Assembly: GCF_019599145.1 (NCBI RefSeq)
Contig: NZ_CP080647.1
Coordinates: 1,922,001 to 1,986,000, forward strand
Origin: Streptomyces akebiae
GTDB taxonomy: Bacteria > Actinomycetota > Actinomycetes > Streptomycetales > Streptomycetaceae
Length of the DNA: 64,000 bases
Reading direction: 5' to 3'
This document shows, one piece after another, positions 16,610 through 25,602 of the stretch (the first letter of the stretch is position 1; each line of letters opens with the position of its first letter). The notes below the pieces were generated by a model. The model was not told the DNA's origin. It did no database searches and worked only from the letters and a program-made list of their open reading frames with translations. The position numbers and the translations under genes were made by a program.

Positions 16610-18027
16610 CCACCGGGCCCGGCCAACCCACATCCGGGACCGAACCCGAATCGAGCCCCACCTCCATGTCCGACCACCCGATCGACGCCCACGTCCGCTT
16701 CGACACCCACCCCGCCCACACCAGCGCCGTGACCGCCACCCTCACCGGCACCCACCACCGCGCCGCTCAGGCCCTCCTGGCCGCCCGCGGCTTCGAGAAC
16801 CTCGACGACCACACCATGGTCCTGGCCCGGATCGACCACGAAGAGCCCTACTGGGCCCACCAAGCCACCCACGCCCTGCACGCCGAAGGCATCACCACCG
16901 AGATCACACCCCGGCTACGTGAAGCCATCGACGAGGAATGGACCTGGGCGAACTACCCCATGCACTGGCTGACCCGCGCCGAGGTACGGGAGGTCTCCAA
17001 CGCAGCCCAGACCATCTACGACGACATCCGCCACGGCCGACTCATCATCCACGCCCATGCCCACGACGGCTGGACCACCGTCGCCATCGGCACCTACCTC
17101 GACGGAGGGACCGTCGCCCTGCACGGCGAGAACCACCTGCGCTCCATCGCCGACAGACTCGAATCCCCCGCCCAGGCCCTCGCCTCCTTCCAACGCCTCC
17201 ACGGCGACGCCGTACGCCCCGGACCCGCACCCATGACCGACATCGAACAGCAGACCGCCCAGGCACGCACCAGCCTCCGTTCACCCGACACGGCGCAAGC
17301 CCCCGCCACCCCGCGTATCGAGAGGGGCCCCTCCTACGCCGTCGGCCCCGGCGATCACGAAGCCCTGCTCAACGACTTCCTCACGCAGAACAACGACTGG
17401 GAGAAGTACCGCACCTGGGACGACAACACCACCATCGCCGTCCATGAATCGCTCACCCTGCGCGTCCTCTTCGACCACGACGCCCGGTCCCGTGACCCGA
17501 AGTGGACCATCGCCGCGTACGAGACACCGGTCAGCGACCGCATGTGGCACATGACCATTGCCGCCACCACACCCGCCACCGTCCTCAACACCCTGCTGAC
17601 CGTCCTCGCCGCCGAAGACGCATGGGAAACAGCCGTCGGTAGCCCGGTCACCGAGAAGACCGTCACCGACGCAACCCGCCCCCTCACCGAAGCAGGCTGG
17701 ACGCACACCGTGGACGGACGCTGGCTGCGCTGGCAGACCCTTCAGGAGGATGCCGGCGTGCAATTCGACGCCTTCGCCGCCCAGGCACCCCACACTCCCC
17801 TCGACACATGGACCATCTGGGCCGGCCCCAGCATCGACCACCCCGCCTGGGCCATTCGCGCCTCCGTCTACACCCCGTCCGGCCTACTCGCCGACCTCGC
17901 CGAAGAACTCGCCCACGGAACCGGAACCCGTCAGACCGCTCCGCAGCACACCACCTCCGTCACCACCACGGCCGTCGCTGTTCCACCGGCCTCCCCTTCG
18001 TCGCCGGTGGCAGGTCCCCGGCACTGA
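16606..18027 (+). CDS. Large DUF317-like protein with extra N-terminal domain
   Basis: 473 residues from ATG 16606 overlapping the preceding stop. Residues about 25-240 form a domain of unknown type (AAQALLAARGFENLDDHTMV, HALHAEGITTEIT) with the element's helix-strand module. Residues about 255-450 look like two diverged DUF317 copies (YAVGPGDHEALLNDFL; TTPATVLNTLLTVLAAED; LTEAGWTHTVDGRWLRW; YTPSGLLADLAEELAHG). It lacks the HLAGGG signature. Last intact gene of the conjugative region. Confidence 0.65.
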   Translation: MTTGPGQPTSGTEPESSPTSMSDHPIDAHVRFDTHPAHTSAVTATLTGTHHRAAQALLAARGFENLDDHTMVLARIDHEEPYWAHQATHALHAEGITTEITPRLREAIDEEWTWANYPMHWLTRAEVREVSNAAQTIYDDIRHGRLIIHAHAHDGWTTVAIGTYLDGGTVALHGENHLRSIADRLESPAQALASFQRLHGDAVRPGPAPMTDIEQQTAQARTSLRSPDTAQAPATPRIERGPSYAVGPGDHEALLNDFLTQNNDWEKYRTWDDNTTIAVHESLTLRVLFDHDARSRDPKWTIAAYETPVSDRMWHMTIAATTPATVLNTLLTVLAAEDAWETAVGSPVTEKTVTDATRPLTEAGWTHTVDGRWLRWQTLQEDAGVQFDAFAAQAPHTPLDTWTIWAGPSIDHPAWAIRASVYTPSGLLADLAEELAHGTGTRQTAPQHTTSVTTTAVAVPPASPSSPVAGPRH

Positions 18028-18094
18028 CTTGGACCTCTAGCCTCGCGTTTTCATGAGCATGCTCGTCCACGTCTTGATCAAATAAGCGGAGAGT

Positions 18095-18330
18095 GTGGGG
18101 CTGGACACCGCGATATCGGGGCCGCTGGCGCCGTGGCGCAAGCCGCGGGACGGTGCACGATCCGGGCAAGATCCTTCTGGATATGGCCCTGGCCGCCGCA
18201 CTCAGCGGGGACTGCCTGGCCGATGTCGGCATGCCGAGCACGAAGTGACCCCGCTGTACGACAGGGTGACCGTCGTGTCCCTGGCGGAATCCTTCCGTGC
18301 GCGCCTCGGTGGTGGTGAGCCCCATCAGTG
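18095..18330 (+). pseudogene. IS1380-type transposase remnant
   Basis: Three frames in turn give pieces of an IS1380-family transposase: GLDTAISGPLAPWRKPR, then TVHDPGKILLDMALAAALSG with DCLADVGMPS, then SDPAVRQGDRR. The family reads -LAPWRKP--VHDPGKILLDLA-A-ALGGDCLAD--------SDPTVSRL-. Frameshifts and a deletion disrupt it. It lies immediately after the last conjugative-region gene and probably marks a rearrangement boundary. Confidence 0.65.
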
Positions 18331-19345
18331 CGTGGGCACAGCATGGCGTCCGTTGACGCAAGCCCCCTACGGCCGAGGGCCGAGTCGGACAGCCTCGCCT
18401 CGTCGACCCGGGACCGGCTTCTTCAGGGATGTTCTCCTCCGAAGCATCGGTATCCCGGCCGAGTTGCGCGCCTTCCCTTCATCCCGATCCGCTGCGCTCC
18501 GCCTCGCCGGCGACGCGGTCGGTGCGACGAGGATCTGATACGCCCCCGGGCGGCCGTGCGGGCGGGGGTCGCTTCCACCGACGCGCTCGTTCCACCGGTC
18601 ATCTCACTGGCTCCTGTCAGCCGGAGCCATGCATCGTGCGAGCGGCTGATGACCGATGGCTCGTTCGTCATGGACTCGGAGGCCGCCGCGGGGAAAGGCA
18701 CCGCCCTGCTCCAGGCCGCAGTGTGCCGGAGAAGACGATGCAGAAGCTGGTGCCAGTCGCTCCGAGCGGCCCGCCGGAGATGACCAGCCGCGACAAGTTC
18801 GGGGCCGAACTCGACTGCCTCTCCACCGATGTCAGCCGACAACTGGCGGCACGATGGTGTGGATCTGGATGAGGTCGCCCGGGCCCGCCGCGACGGCTCG
18901 CAGGCTGCCCTGGGTCTCCGCGGAGCCCAGCAGCACCACGCAGGGCCGCCAACGTCGGATTTCGGCCGATCGTTCGACCACGGCTGCGACATGCCGCGTC
19001 CGGAGCCACGCCCCGGTTCGTCTCGGCCCAACCCCGCTGCCATCGGGCGCGCAAGTGGGACGAACATCCCCGTAAGGACACGCAAAAATGCGACGTCATA
19101 GAAAAACCCCCACACCTCAGGGGGATGGCCACCCGAGCGGCCACCAGCGGGCCTCCGTCACACCGGCGCCACACACTGCGATCCCGGGCCGAGGAGTGCC
19201 GACGAGAATCATCGATTCCGCGCCACGCCTCACAGAATGTTGTGCATAGACTCGACGGTCGCAATATTTCAGCCCTACATTCTCGGGCATACCAATCCCC
19301 GGGCGCCACGCGCCCTTCCTTATCCGCAGACAGGAGCCACCCCCA
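18331..19345. other. About 1 kb with no supported gene
   Basis: Reading frames on both strands are Arg/Pro/Ser-rich without recognisable motifs or good ribosome sites. Short protein-like stretches occur around 18700-18900, but in shifting frames, so this may be decayed coding DNA. The last 50 bases contain the ribosome site (AGGAG) of the hydrolase at 19346. Confidence 0.6.
19102..19124 (-). terminator. Possible rho-independent terminator on the - strand
   Basis: Read on the - strand, CCCCC-N8-GGGGG (19124 to 19107) is followed by five T. The stem is short and no - strand gene ends just before it, so its use is doubtful. Confidence 0.3.
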
Positions 19346-20737
19346 ATGGCTTTACGGACTCGCCGCTCAACTGCTCGCACCTTCACCGCCCTGGCCGCAG
19401 CTGTCGTCCTCTCTTTCACCGGCGCCTCGGCCGCACCGGCGAACGCCCCGGACACGACCGCCACCGCCGCGACGGTCCAACGTCTCAACGGCATCCTCGC
19501 CGACGGCGCCACCTGGATCGCCGACGTTCCCGAGAACTGGAACGGCACCCTGATCGTCTTCAGCCACGGCTTCGGCGGCACAGCGGCCGAAAACGCGCCC
19601 CGCGAGGCCGTGCGCCTGCGCCTCCTCGAAGAGGGCTACGCGCTCACCGGCTCCTCCTACGACGTGAGCGAGACCCTCTGGGGCCTGGAGAGCGCGGAGC
19701 GCGACCAGGTCGCCACCATCGCGGCGGTCACCGAGAAGATCGGCGAACCCACCCGCACCCTCGCCATGGGCCAGTCCATGGGTGGCCTGGTCAACGCCCA
19801 GCTCGCCCGCTCCGGGGCCGGTGGGATCGACGGCGCCCTGGGCCTCTGCGGACTCGTGGCCGGCGCCAACGACCTGCACAGCTACCAGCTTGACGCCGAG
19901 TACACGATCGCCCGGCTCCTGCTTCCCGGCACGCCTGTGAAGCTGGTGGACTTCGCCTCCGAGGCCGAGGGCGCCGTCACCGGGCGGCAGCTCACCGACG
20001 CCGTAGTCGCCGCGCAGGGGACCCCCGAGGGCCGCGCGCGTATCGCCCTCGCCGCCGCCTACCTCAACCTGCCCGCCTGGGCACCCGGCAAGGACCGCCC
20101 CGCCGCCGGCGACTGGGCGGAACAGCAGGCCCAGCAGTACGAGTGGCTCGCGCAGGGCGTCCTCAACCGCGTCGAGCCTGCCCGCTACCACGTCGAGAAG
20201 GCCCTGGGCGGCAACAACTCCGGCAACAAGGGCGTCGACTACGCGCGGGTGCTCGCGACCTCTCAGCACGCGCCCCTGGTCAAGGCTCTCTACCAGCAGG
20301 CCGGCCTGGACCTGCGAGCCGATCTCAGGAACCTGACCGCCAACGCCACCATCACCGCCGACCCCACCGCCGTCGCCACGGCCGAACGCACGTCCTCCGC
20401 AGGCCAGGGCCTTGCGGTCCCCCTCCTCAACATCCACACCGTCGCCGACGACCTCGTCCCCGTCGAACAGGAATCCCGCTTCGCCACCCGGGTCCGAGCC
20501 GCCGGAGACGCCCCCCTCCTCCGCCAGGCATACATCGAGCGCCAGGGCCACTGTTTCTTCACCGTCGCCGAAACGGTCGCCGCCCTCAACGCCGTGGAAC
20601 ACCGCCTGGACACCGGCCGCTGGGGCAACGCCGCGACTCCCAGCGCACTCCAGCAGTCAGCGACCGCCCTCAACCTCGACGGCGCCGCGTACATCCCATA
20701 CCGCCCGTCAGACCTGACGATCGCTCGACGACCGTAG
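19346..20737 (+). CDS. Secreted alpha/beta hydrolase
   Basis: 463 residues from an ATG after AGGAG. A Sec-type signal peptide (RRSTARTF basic part, then AALAAAVVLSFTGASAAPA) ends around residues 29-34. The hydrolase markers are FSHGFGG (oxyanion), GQSMGGLV (nucleophile serine, about residue 140), HTVADDLVP (acid) and ERQGHCFF (histidine). It is larger than simple esterases and resembles secreted Streptomyces hydrolases or peptidases of unknown substrate. It would act outside the cell. It stands alone, with its own upstream region. Confidence 0.8.
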   Translation: MALRTRRSTARTFTALAAAVVLSFTGASAAPANAPDTTATAATVQRLNGILADGATWIADVPENWNGTLIVFSHGFGGTAAENAPREAVRLRLLEEGYALTGSSYDVSETLWGLESAERDQVATIAAVTEKIGEPTRTLAMGQSMGGLVNAQLARSGAGGIDGALGLCGLVAGANDLHSYQLDAEYTIARLLLPGTPVKLVDFASEAEGAVTGRQLTDAVVAAQGTPEGRARIALAAAYLNLPAWAPGKDRPAAGDWAEQQAQQYEWLAQGVLNRVEPARYHVEKALGGNNSGNKGVDYARVLATSQHAPLVKALYQQAGLDLRADLRNLTANATITADPTAVATAERTSSAGQGLAVPLLNIHTVADDLVPVEQESRFATRVRAAGDAPLLRQAYIERQGHCFFTVAETVAALNAVEHRLDTGRWGNAATPSALQQSATALNLDGAAYIPYRPSDLTIARRP

Positions 20738-21300
20738 GGAACGGATCTGCTGGAACCGGTGAGGCCGGCCTCCATGCCGGACATTGAGCCGCCCACTCAA
20801 CAAGGCGCTGCTCCGTGGGGGCTGGTCGGGAGTGCGGCGATCAGCCCCGCTGAAGCGCATAGCTCAACTCATCCTGTGAGCTCTCGCAGGAGCCCCCTGG
20901 TCCGACGGAAGAAGTCGTCCTGGTCTCCCTGATGCCGAGCCGCAGCAGACGCGGCAACAAAGCGGACACCAGGACCGGCATCGGATGCGGGTGCCGTCAA
21001 CTCCGCGCCGCTGCGCCAATGCGGTCGGGGTGACCCGCACTTCGTCTGCGAGCAACCGACAGCCCATCTTGTTCACCGAGGATGCCTGCCACCGAACACC
21101 GGAACGGCTCGTTTTTCACGATCCCACACGCGGCACGGCTGTCATCGATATCGAGAACCTGCCGCGGAGCGAGGTGACCCCCAACGGTCGTACCGCAGCC
21201 GTTCGGGTTCCCCAACTCGCTTGCCTCAGAAGGGACTTGACATCAATTCACTTCACGGAATCCACACCGGATCCACAGGTTCCACTCTATTGTCGAGTAC
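20738..21300. other. Non-coding stretch between two secreted-enzyme genes
   Basis: No frame here has a protein-like sequence with a good start. The last 100 bases are less GC-rich (CATCAATTCACTTCACGG) and probably hold the promoter of the dioxygenase gene, but no clear -35/-10 pair can be fixed. No strong hairpin follows the hydrolase stop. Confidence 0.5.
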
Positions 21301-22083
21301 ATGACAGACACTTCAGAACCCCCACAGCCGACCACGGTCGGACGCCGCAGCGTCCTGATCGCCGCCGGCGCCACGGCCGCCGCCCTGTCTGTGGGCGCCA
21401 CCGTCACACTTGAAGCCCCCACAGCCGACATGGACACAGAGAACACGGGCCCCGTGGCCGCCGCGGCCGTCTGCACCCTCACGAGAGAGATGACCGAAGG
21501 CCCCTACTACCTCGACGGCCAGTTCGTCCGCTCCAACATCCGCGAGAACAAAACGGGCATCCCGTTCCAGCTCACCCTCACCGTCGTCGACGACGACACC
21601 TGTGCCCCACTGAACAATGCTCTGGTGGAGATCTGGCACGCCGACGTGCTCGGTGAGTACTCCGGGTTCGTCGGCGAGAACGGCCACAACGAGCCCGACA
21701 ACGGCACCTTCCTACGCGGAGGCGTCCTGACGGATTCCAGCGGTATCGCGCGGATCAACACGGTCTACCCGGGCTGGTACCGCGGCCGGTGCGTCCACAT
21801 CCACCTCAAGGTCCACGTCAACGTCCGGCTCACCCCCGACGGCTCGTTCACCGGCGGACGTGAACTCTTCACCGGCCAGCTCTACTTCGCGGAGTCCGTC
21901 ACCAGGGCGGTCGCGGCGATCGCCCCGTACCGAAGCAACACGGTCCCCCGCACAACGCTCACCCAGGACTCCATCTATGACGGCGGCGGCGCCGCCTCTG
22001 GCCTGCTCACCCTGACGTCCCTGGGCAGCTCACCGTCGGCCGGGTACGCAGGGACCCTGACGGTGGGAGTGGAATCGAGCTGA
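21301..22083 (+). CDS. Tat-exported intradiol dioxygenase-like protein
   Basis: 260 residues from an ATG. The N-terminus has a twin-arginine signal (VGRRSVLIAAGATAAALS, RR at about 14-15). The catalytic part follows: LTREMTEGPYYLDGQFVRS (family opening), VEIWHADVLGEYSGF and YPGWYRGRCVHIHLKV. These supply the tyrosines and the H-I-H pair that bind Fe(III) in protocatechuate/catechol intradiol dioxygenases. Exported members are common in actinomycetes and may open catechol rings of lignin- or humus-derived compounds outside the cell. A strong hairpin follows the stop. Confidence 0.82.
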   Translation: MTDTSEPPQPTTVGRRSVLIAAGATAAALSVGATVTLEAPTADMDTENTGPVAAAAVCTLTREMTEGPYYLDGQFVRSNIRENKTGIPFQLTLTVVDDDTCAPLNNALVEIWHADVLGEYSGFVGENGHNEPDNGTFLRGGVLTDSSGIARINTVYPGWYRGRCVHIHLKVHVNVRLTPDGSFTGGRELFTGQLYFAESVTRAVAAIAPYRSNTVPRTTLTQDSIYDGGGAASGLLTLTSLGSSPSAGYAGTLTVGVESS

Positions 22084-22120
22084 CGCAACCCGTCCCGCTC
22101 ACCCTGTCCGCCCCGAACCA

Positions 22121-22162
22121 GGTACTGGCTCCCTCCCCCTTGCGCAGGAGGGAGCCAGTACC
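22121..22162 (+). terminator. Strong hairpin terminator after the dioxygenase
   Basis: A perfect 16-bp inverted repeat, GGTACTGGCTCCCTCC (22121-22136) and GGAGGGAGCCAGTACC (22147-22162), with a 10-base loop, 38 bases after the stop. There is no T-run, as is usual for Streptomyces terminators. It is symmetric and could also end transcripts of the MFS gene arriving from the right. Confidence 0.75.
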
Positions 22163-22349
22163 GTGTTGCGGCCTCACAGTGCGCCACCAACGTCGGACCC
22201 CGTTACCGCAGGGACGCCTCTCGACGCTTGGGCATGCACGGCGTCAAGCTGCACCAGGAGCGTGACGTCAAGGGCCGGGCGGTGACCGACGCCGATCACA
22301 CCGCATGAGACATGGCCCGCCTCCTCCGCAATTCCGGGAGACCCCGAAG

Positions 22350-23606
22350 TCAGCCAACGTCCTGGGTGCTGTAGCCGACCGACTGGTCTGCGGCTGCTGG
22401 GGGCTGAGGCGGGGAGGCTGGTGTTTCGGAGTGAGTGGCGTGCGTCAGTGTGAGTGCGGTCAGCGGTATGAGGGTGAGGGCGGCCGCCGCTGTGCCGACC
22501 AGCGGGGGCCCGGCCTGCTGCAGTGGTGAGGTCAGGGCGATGCCTGCCGTCCAGGAGCCGATGGCGATGCCCACGTTGGGCGCGGCGCCGCTGAGGCCGG
22601 AGGCGAGGGTGGGCGCGGAGCCGGCGAAGCGCAGGGCCAGTGCGCCGAGCGCCGGGTTCGCGGCGAAGCCTGTCACACCCATGAGTGTCACCAGGACGAC
22701 AGTCACCACGGGGCTTGTGGAGAGAACGGTCAACAAGAGCAGGACCAGGGTGGTCGTGGCGGCGGCTGTGAGGAGTGTGGCAAGGGGTCGGCGGTCGCCC
22801 AGGCGTCCGCCGACCGTGGTGCCCAGCAGGGCGCCCAGGCCGTAGCCGGTCAGGACCATGGGCACGGCCTCAGCGGGGATGCTGGCCCGTTCGGTGAGCA
22901 GGGGAGAGATGTAGCTGTACGTCGCCAGGACGCCGCCCATCAGCAGCGTCATGGAACTCAGTGTCAGCCAGATTCGGACATCCCGCAGCGCGGCGAACTC
23001 GGCCCGCACGGACGGCGCTTCGCGTCGCTCGTCGGCGGGGATGTACCGGCCGATGACCGCCGCCGCGCCGGCCGACAGTGCGGCCAGTACCCAGAACGGC
23101 CCGCGCCAGCCCGACAGCTGCCCCAGCCACGCGCCCAGCGGGACGCCGGCCACGGTGGCCACGGTCAGTCCTCCCAGGAGCATGCCCAGGGCCCGTGACG
23201 TCGCTGCCGGCCCTGCCGCGGTCGTGGCCACGACCGCGCCGACGCACCAGAAGGTCCCGGTGGCCAGTGCGGTGACCACGCGGGCCATGAGCACCAGCGC
23301 GAAGGACGAGCTGAGCGCGGCGACCAGGTGGCCGAGGGCGAAGACGACGAGCGCAAGGATCAGCGTGGAGCGCCGGGGCAGGCGCAGCGTCGCGATCGCC
23401 ATCACCGGTGCGCCGACGATCATGCCTGCAGCGAACGCCGTGATCAGCAGGCCCGCCTGAGACACGCTGACATTCAGATCGTCGGCGATCTCGGGGAGCA
23501 GGCCCGCGATGACGAATTCGGTGGTGCCCATGAGGAATGTTCCGGCGGACAGCACCCAGACGACGAAGGGCAGCTTGCGGGGTCGGCCGTCGGTCGGGGG
23601 TGACAT
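22350..23606 (-). CDS. MFS drug-efflux transporter (DHA1, Cmx/CmrA-like)
   Basis: 418 residues from the ATG at 23606; an upstream Met in the same frame gives an unlikely basic leader. Twelve hydrophobic segments are visible. The opening (VVWVLSAGTFLMGTTEFVIA, GLLPEIADDLNVSVSQAGLL) and ATLRLPRRSTLILAL (loop 2-3) are typical of DHA1 proton-drug antiporters, including the chloramphenicol exporters Cmx/CmrA of actinomycetes. Substrate cannot be read from the sequence. No regulator is adjacent. Confidence 0.82.
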   Translation of the reverse strand: MSPPTDGRPRKLPFVVWVLSAGTFLMGTTEFVIAGLLPEIADDLNVSVSQAGLLITAFAAGMIVGAPVMAIATLRLPRRSTLILALVVFALGHLVAALSSSFALVLMARVVTALATGTFWCVGAVVATTAAGPAATSRALGMLLGGLTVATVAGVPLGAWLGQLSGWRGPFWVLAALSAGAAAVIGRYIPADERREAPSVRAEFAALRDVRIWLTLSSMTLLMGGVLATYSYISPLLTERASIPAEAVPMVLTGYGLGALLGTTVGGRLGDRRPLATLLTAAATTTLVLLLLTVLSTSPVVTVVLVTLMGVTGFAANPALGALALRFAGSAPTLASGLSGAAPNVGIAIGSWTAGIALTSPLQQAGPPLVGTAAAALTLIPLTALTLTHATHSETPASPPQPPAAADQSVGYSTQDVG

Positions 23607-23784
23607 GCGGTGGCATTCTCTTTTCAGGGCGACGTGCGACCGCCGTGGGGCGGGGGACGCCGTAGAGCATCGCACCGCACGGGCGTTCTGTGAGGGGGAG
23701 GAATTTCTCCCTGCTTCGTAGCGGAAGCGGCGAGTGATCTCCCCGGGGAACGACTCCCGGTTCCCCTACGACACCGCCCGGCGG

Positions 23785-24350
23785 CTATCTGATGAGGATC
23801 TCGGCGAGTTGGAGGCGGTACTTGGTGCTCTCGTCCGAGGCGAGTCTACCGAGCCTGGTGGCGTGCAGGCGCAGGTAGCGTCCGGTGGCGGAGGCGAGGG
23901 TGTAGGTCTGGGCGGCTCCGGCCGGGTTGGGCGGGCCGGTGACCGTGCGGGCGGTGGTGTTCGAGGTGTCGCCGTCGGCCCGGATCTGAAGCGTGAAGTC
24001 GGCTGGGAGGCCCGGCGTGCCGCCACCAGCCCCACCCGTGTCCGTGCGTGGGTAGAGAGTGGCGGAGCCGATCGCCCGGTCGGCGCCGAGGTCGATCTCG
24101 ATCCAGACGGGCGTGCGGCTGATGTCGGCGGAGGGGAAGTCGATGCTGGTGAAGCCCTGGCGCCGGTCGCGCTGGTGGTGGTGCCGTCCAGGACCCGCGT
24201 CTTGCCCCAGTCGCCGTTCTCCAGGGTGAAGTTGGCCGTGACCGTCGTCGCGGCGGCGGGGACGGCGAGTTCGGCGAGCTGGAGGCGGTATTTGGTGGGC
24301 TCGTCGGAGGCGGGGCTGCCGAGACGGGTGGCTTGCAGGCGGACGTTCAT
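23785..24350 (-). pseudogene. Broken fragment with repeated discoidin (F5/8 C-like) domains
   Basis: On the - strand one frame gives RLQATRLGSPASDEPTKYRL and NFTLENGDWGKTRVLDG. After a frameshift near 24165 a second frame gives GFTSIDFPSADISRTPVWIE, GADRAIGSATLYPRTDT and RYLRLHATRLGRLASDESTK, ending in a stop at 23785. The repeated (L/R)L-ATRLG--ASDE-TKYRLQLAE segment shows two tandem galactose-binding-like domains, as at the C-termini of secreted glycosidases. The catalytic part is gone. Confidence 0.65.
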
Positions 24351-24470
24351 GCGATCCTCGCCGATGGAAGCCGGAACAACGTCCTGATGCGCCGCTCCCC
24401 CGCTCTGGCCTGGCGCGGGAGGCCGGCTACCTCGATCCCGCGTGGGAGCCCGAGAACATCCTCATGTTCG

Positions 24471-25430
24471 TCAGTCAGTCAGCCCTGTCGTGGGCCGACC
24501 AGACCGACCTCGCAATTCCAGACCACCGTTCTGCGGGTAACCGGCGACCACGGCGGAGCTGCCCCGCATCGCGTCGTCCTCTGCGAAGGAGACGGTGGGG
24601 GTGTCCAGATCGGTCACGCACAGCACCGCAGCGTCGGTGCCCGGGTCGTACAGAACGACCGTCGCGGGCAGCAGCTCCCCCACCCCTCCGGCCTGGGCCC
24701 ACGGGCGGTCCACGCCGGCGACGACATGGGCGTTGGTCATCACCAGGCCATCGCCATAGACGAAGCCGCTCCCCTCGGAGCCCCGCCCGGTGCTGCCGAC
24801 CTGTCCGGTGACCTTCACCGTGCTCTGCTGCGCGACGCGCGTCGCCGTGGCGGTCACGGCGTCGCCGGAGGGCTCGGCGACCCCGGTGGCCGGCTCGCTC
24901 TGGAACGCGTTGAGCACTTGCGGGAAACCGGCCTCGGTGAGCACGCCGGAGGCTCGGTCTACCCAGGTGACCGTCTCCCCGGGCAGCCGGTCGGCCAGGG
25001 TGCGCATGGTGGTCGACTCGCGTATCTGATGCTGCATGGCGGTCGAGGTGTACGGGGAGTCCAGGGCCGCGTTGCCCGCGATCCATACGACACCGAGCAA
25101 CGCGGCGGCACCAGTCAGCGCGCCGCCCGCGCCATCGGCCCAGCGCAGCGGACCGCGCGTCGGGAGCCGGCCGCGCAGCCAGAACGCGGGCCGCCGGGCC
25201 AGTGCGGCACCGAGGGCGGCCGGGACGAGCACGGTGAGCAAGGCAGCCGTGTTCACGGCCGCCGAGGAGTCGCCGACTCTGTCGAGGACCCAGGGCAGAA
25301 GGGCCAGACCGAGTAGGGCGCCCGCCACGGTCAACGCGAGCACGGCCACGGAGGCCGCGAGCCCGCGCCGATAGCCGGATACAGCGAACAGCGGCACGGT
25401 CAGCAGGATGAACAGGTCGAGCAGTATCAA
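24471..25430 (-). CDS. MarP-like membrane serine protease, truncated
   Basis: 319 residues from a TTG after GGAAAGGG. Four N-terminal membrane segments of the CvpA/colicin V type (about 1-115) are followed by a trypsin-like domain with VMTNAHVVAG (catalytic His) and DPGTDAAVL (catalytic Asp). MarP proteins continue to a GNSGGP serine motif. Here similarity ends after VVAGYPQNGGLE and the frame runs into RGRSGRPTTGLTD and a stop. The nucleophile is missing, so the protein should not be an active protease. The 3' end was probably lost in the rearrangement that also left the discoidin fragment. Confidence 0.7.
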   Translation of the reverse strand: MILLDLFILLTVPLFAVSGYRRGLAASVAVLALTVAGALLGLALLPWVLDRVGDSSAAVNTAALLTVLVPAALGAALARRPAFWLRGRLPTRGPLRWADGAGGALTGAAALLGVVWIAGNAALDSPYTSTAMQHQIRESTTMRTLADRLPGETVTWVDRASGVLTEAGFPQVLNAFQSEPATGVAEPSGDAVTATATRVAQQSTVKVTGQVGSTGRGSEGSGFVYGDGLVMTNAHVVAGVDRPWAQAGGVGELLPATVVLYDPGTDAAVLCVTDLDTPTVSFAEDDAMRGSSAVVAGYPQNGGLELRGRSGRPTTGLTD

Positions 25431-25602
25431 ATCCCTTTCCTGTCCCCAAAGCCGATTGAATTGGCTTGGGACAGGAAAGACGCCCGGCAGTATTCTCGCC
25501 GTTCCCGATTGTGAGCCATATCACTCCGGTGGAATTCAAGGAATACAGCGGCGAGCACTGGGATTTCCCTCCCGGGAAGGCTCTTATCCCAGGAGAGAAT
25601 TG

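Noticed and set aside
18640..18900. Possible electron-transfer flavoprotein fragment on the - strand (RLVISGGPLGATG)
   Set aside because: The likeness is short and frames shift; not enough to call a gene remnant.
22200..22305. Short + strand frame (RRLGMHGVKLHQERDVKGRA) after the dioxygenase terminator
   Set aside because: Only about 30 codons, no start and no recognisable family.
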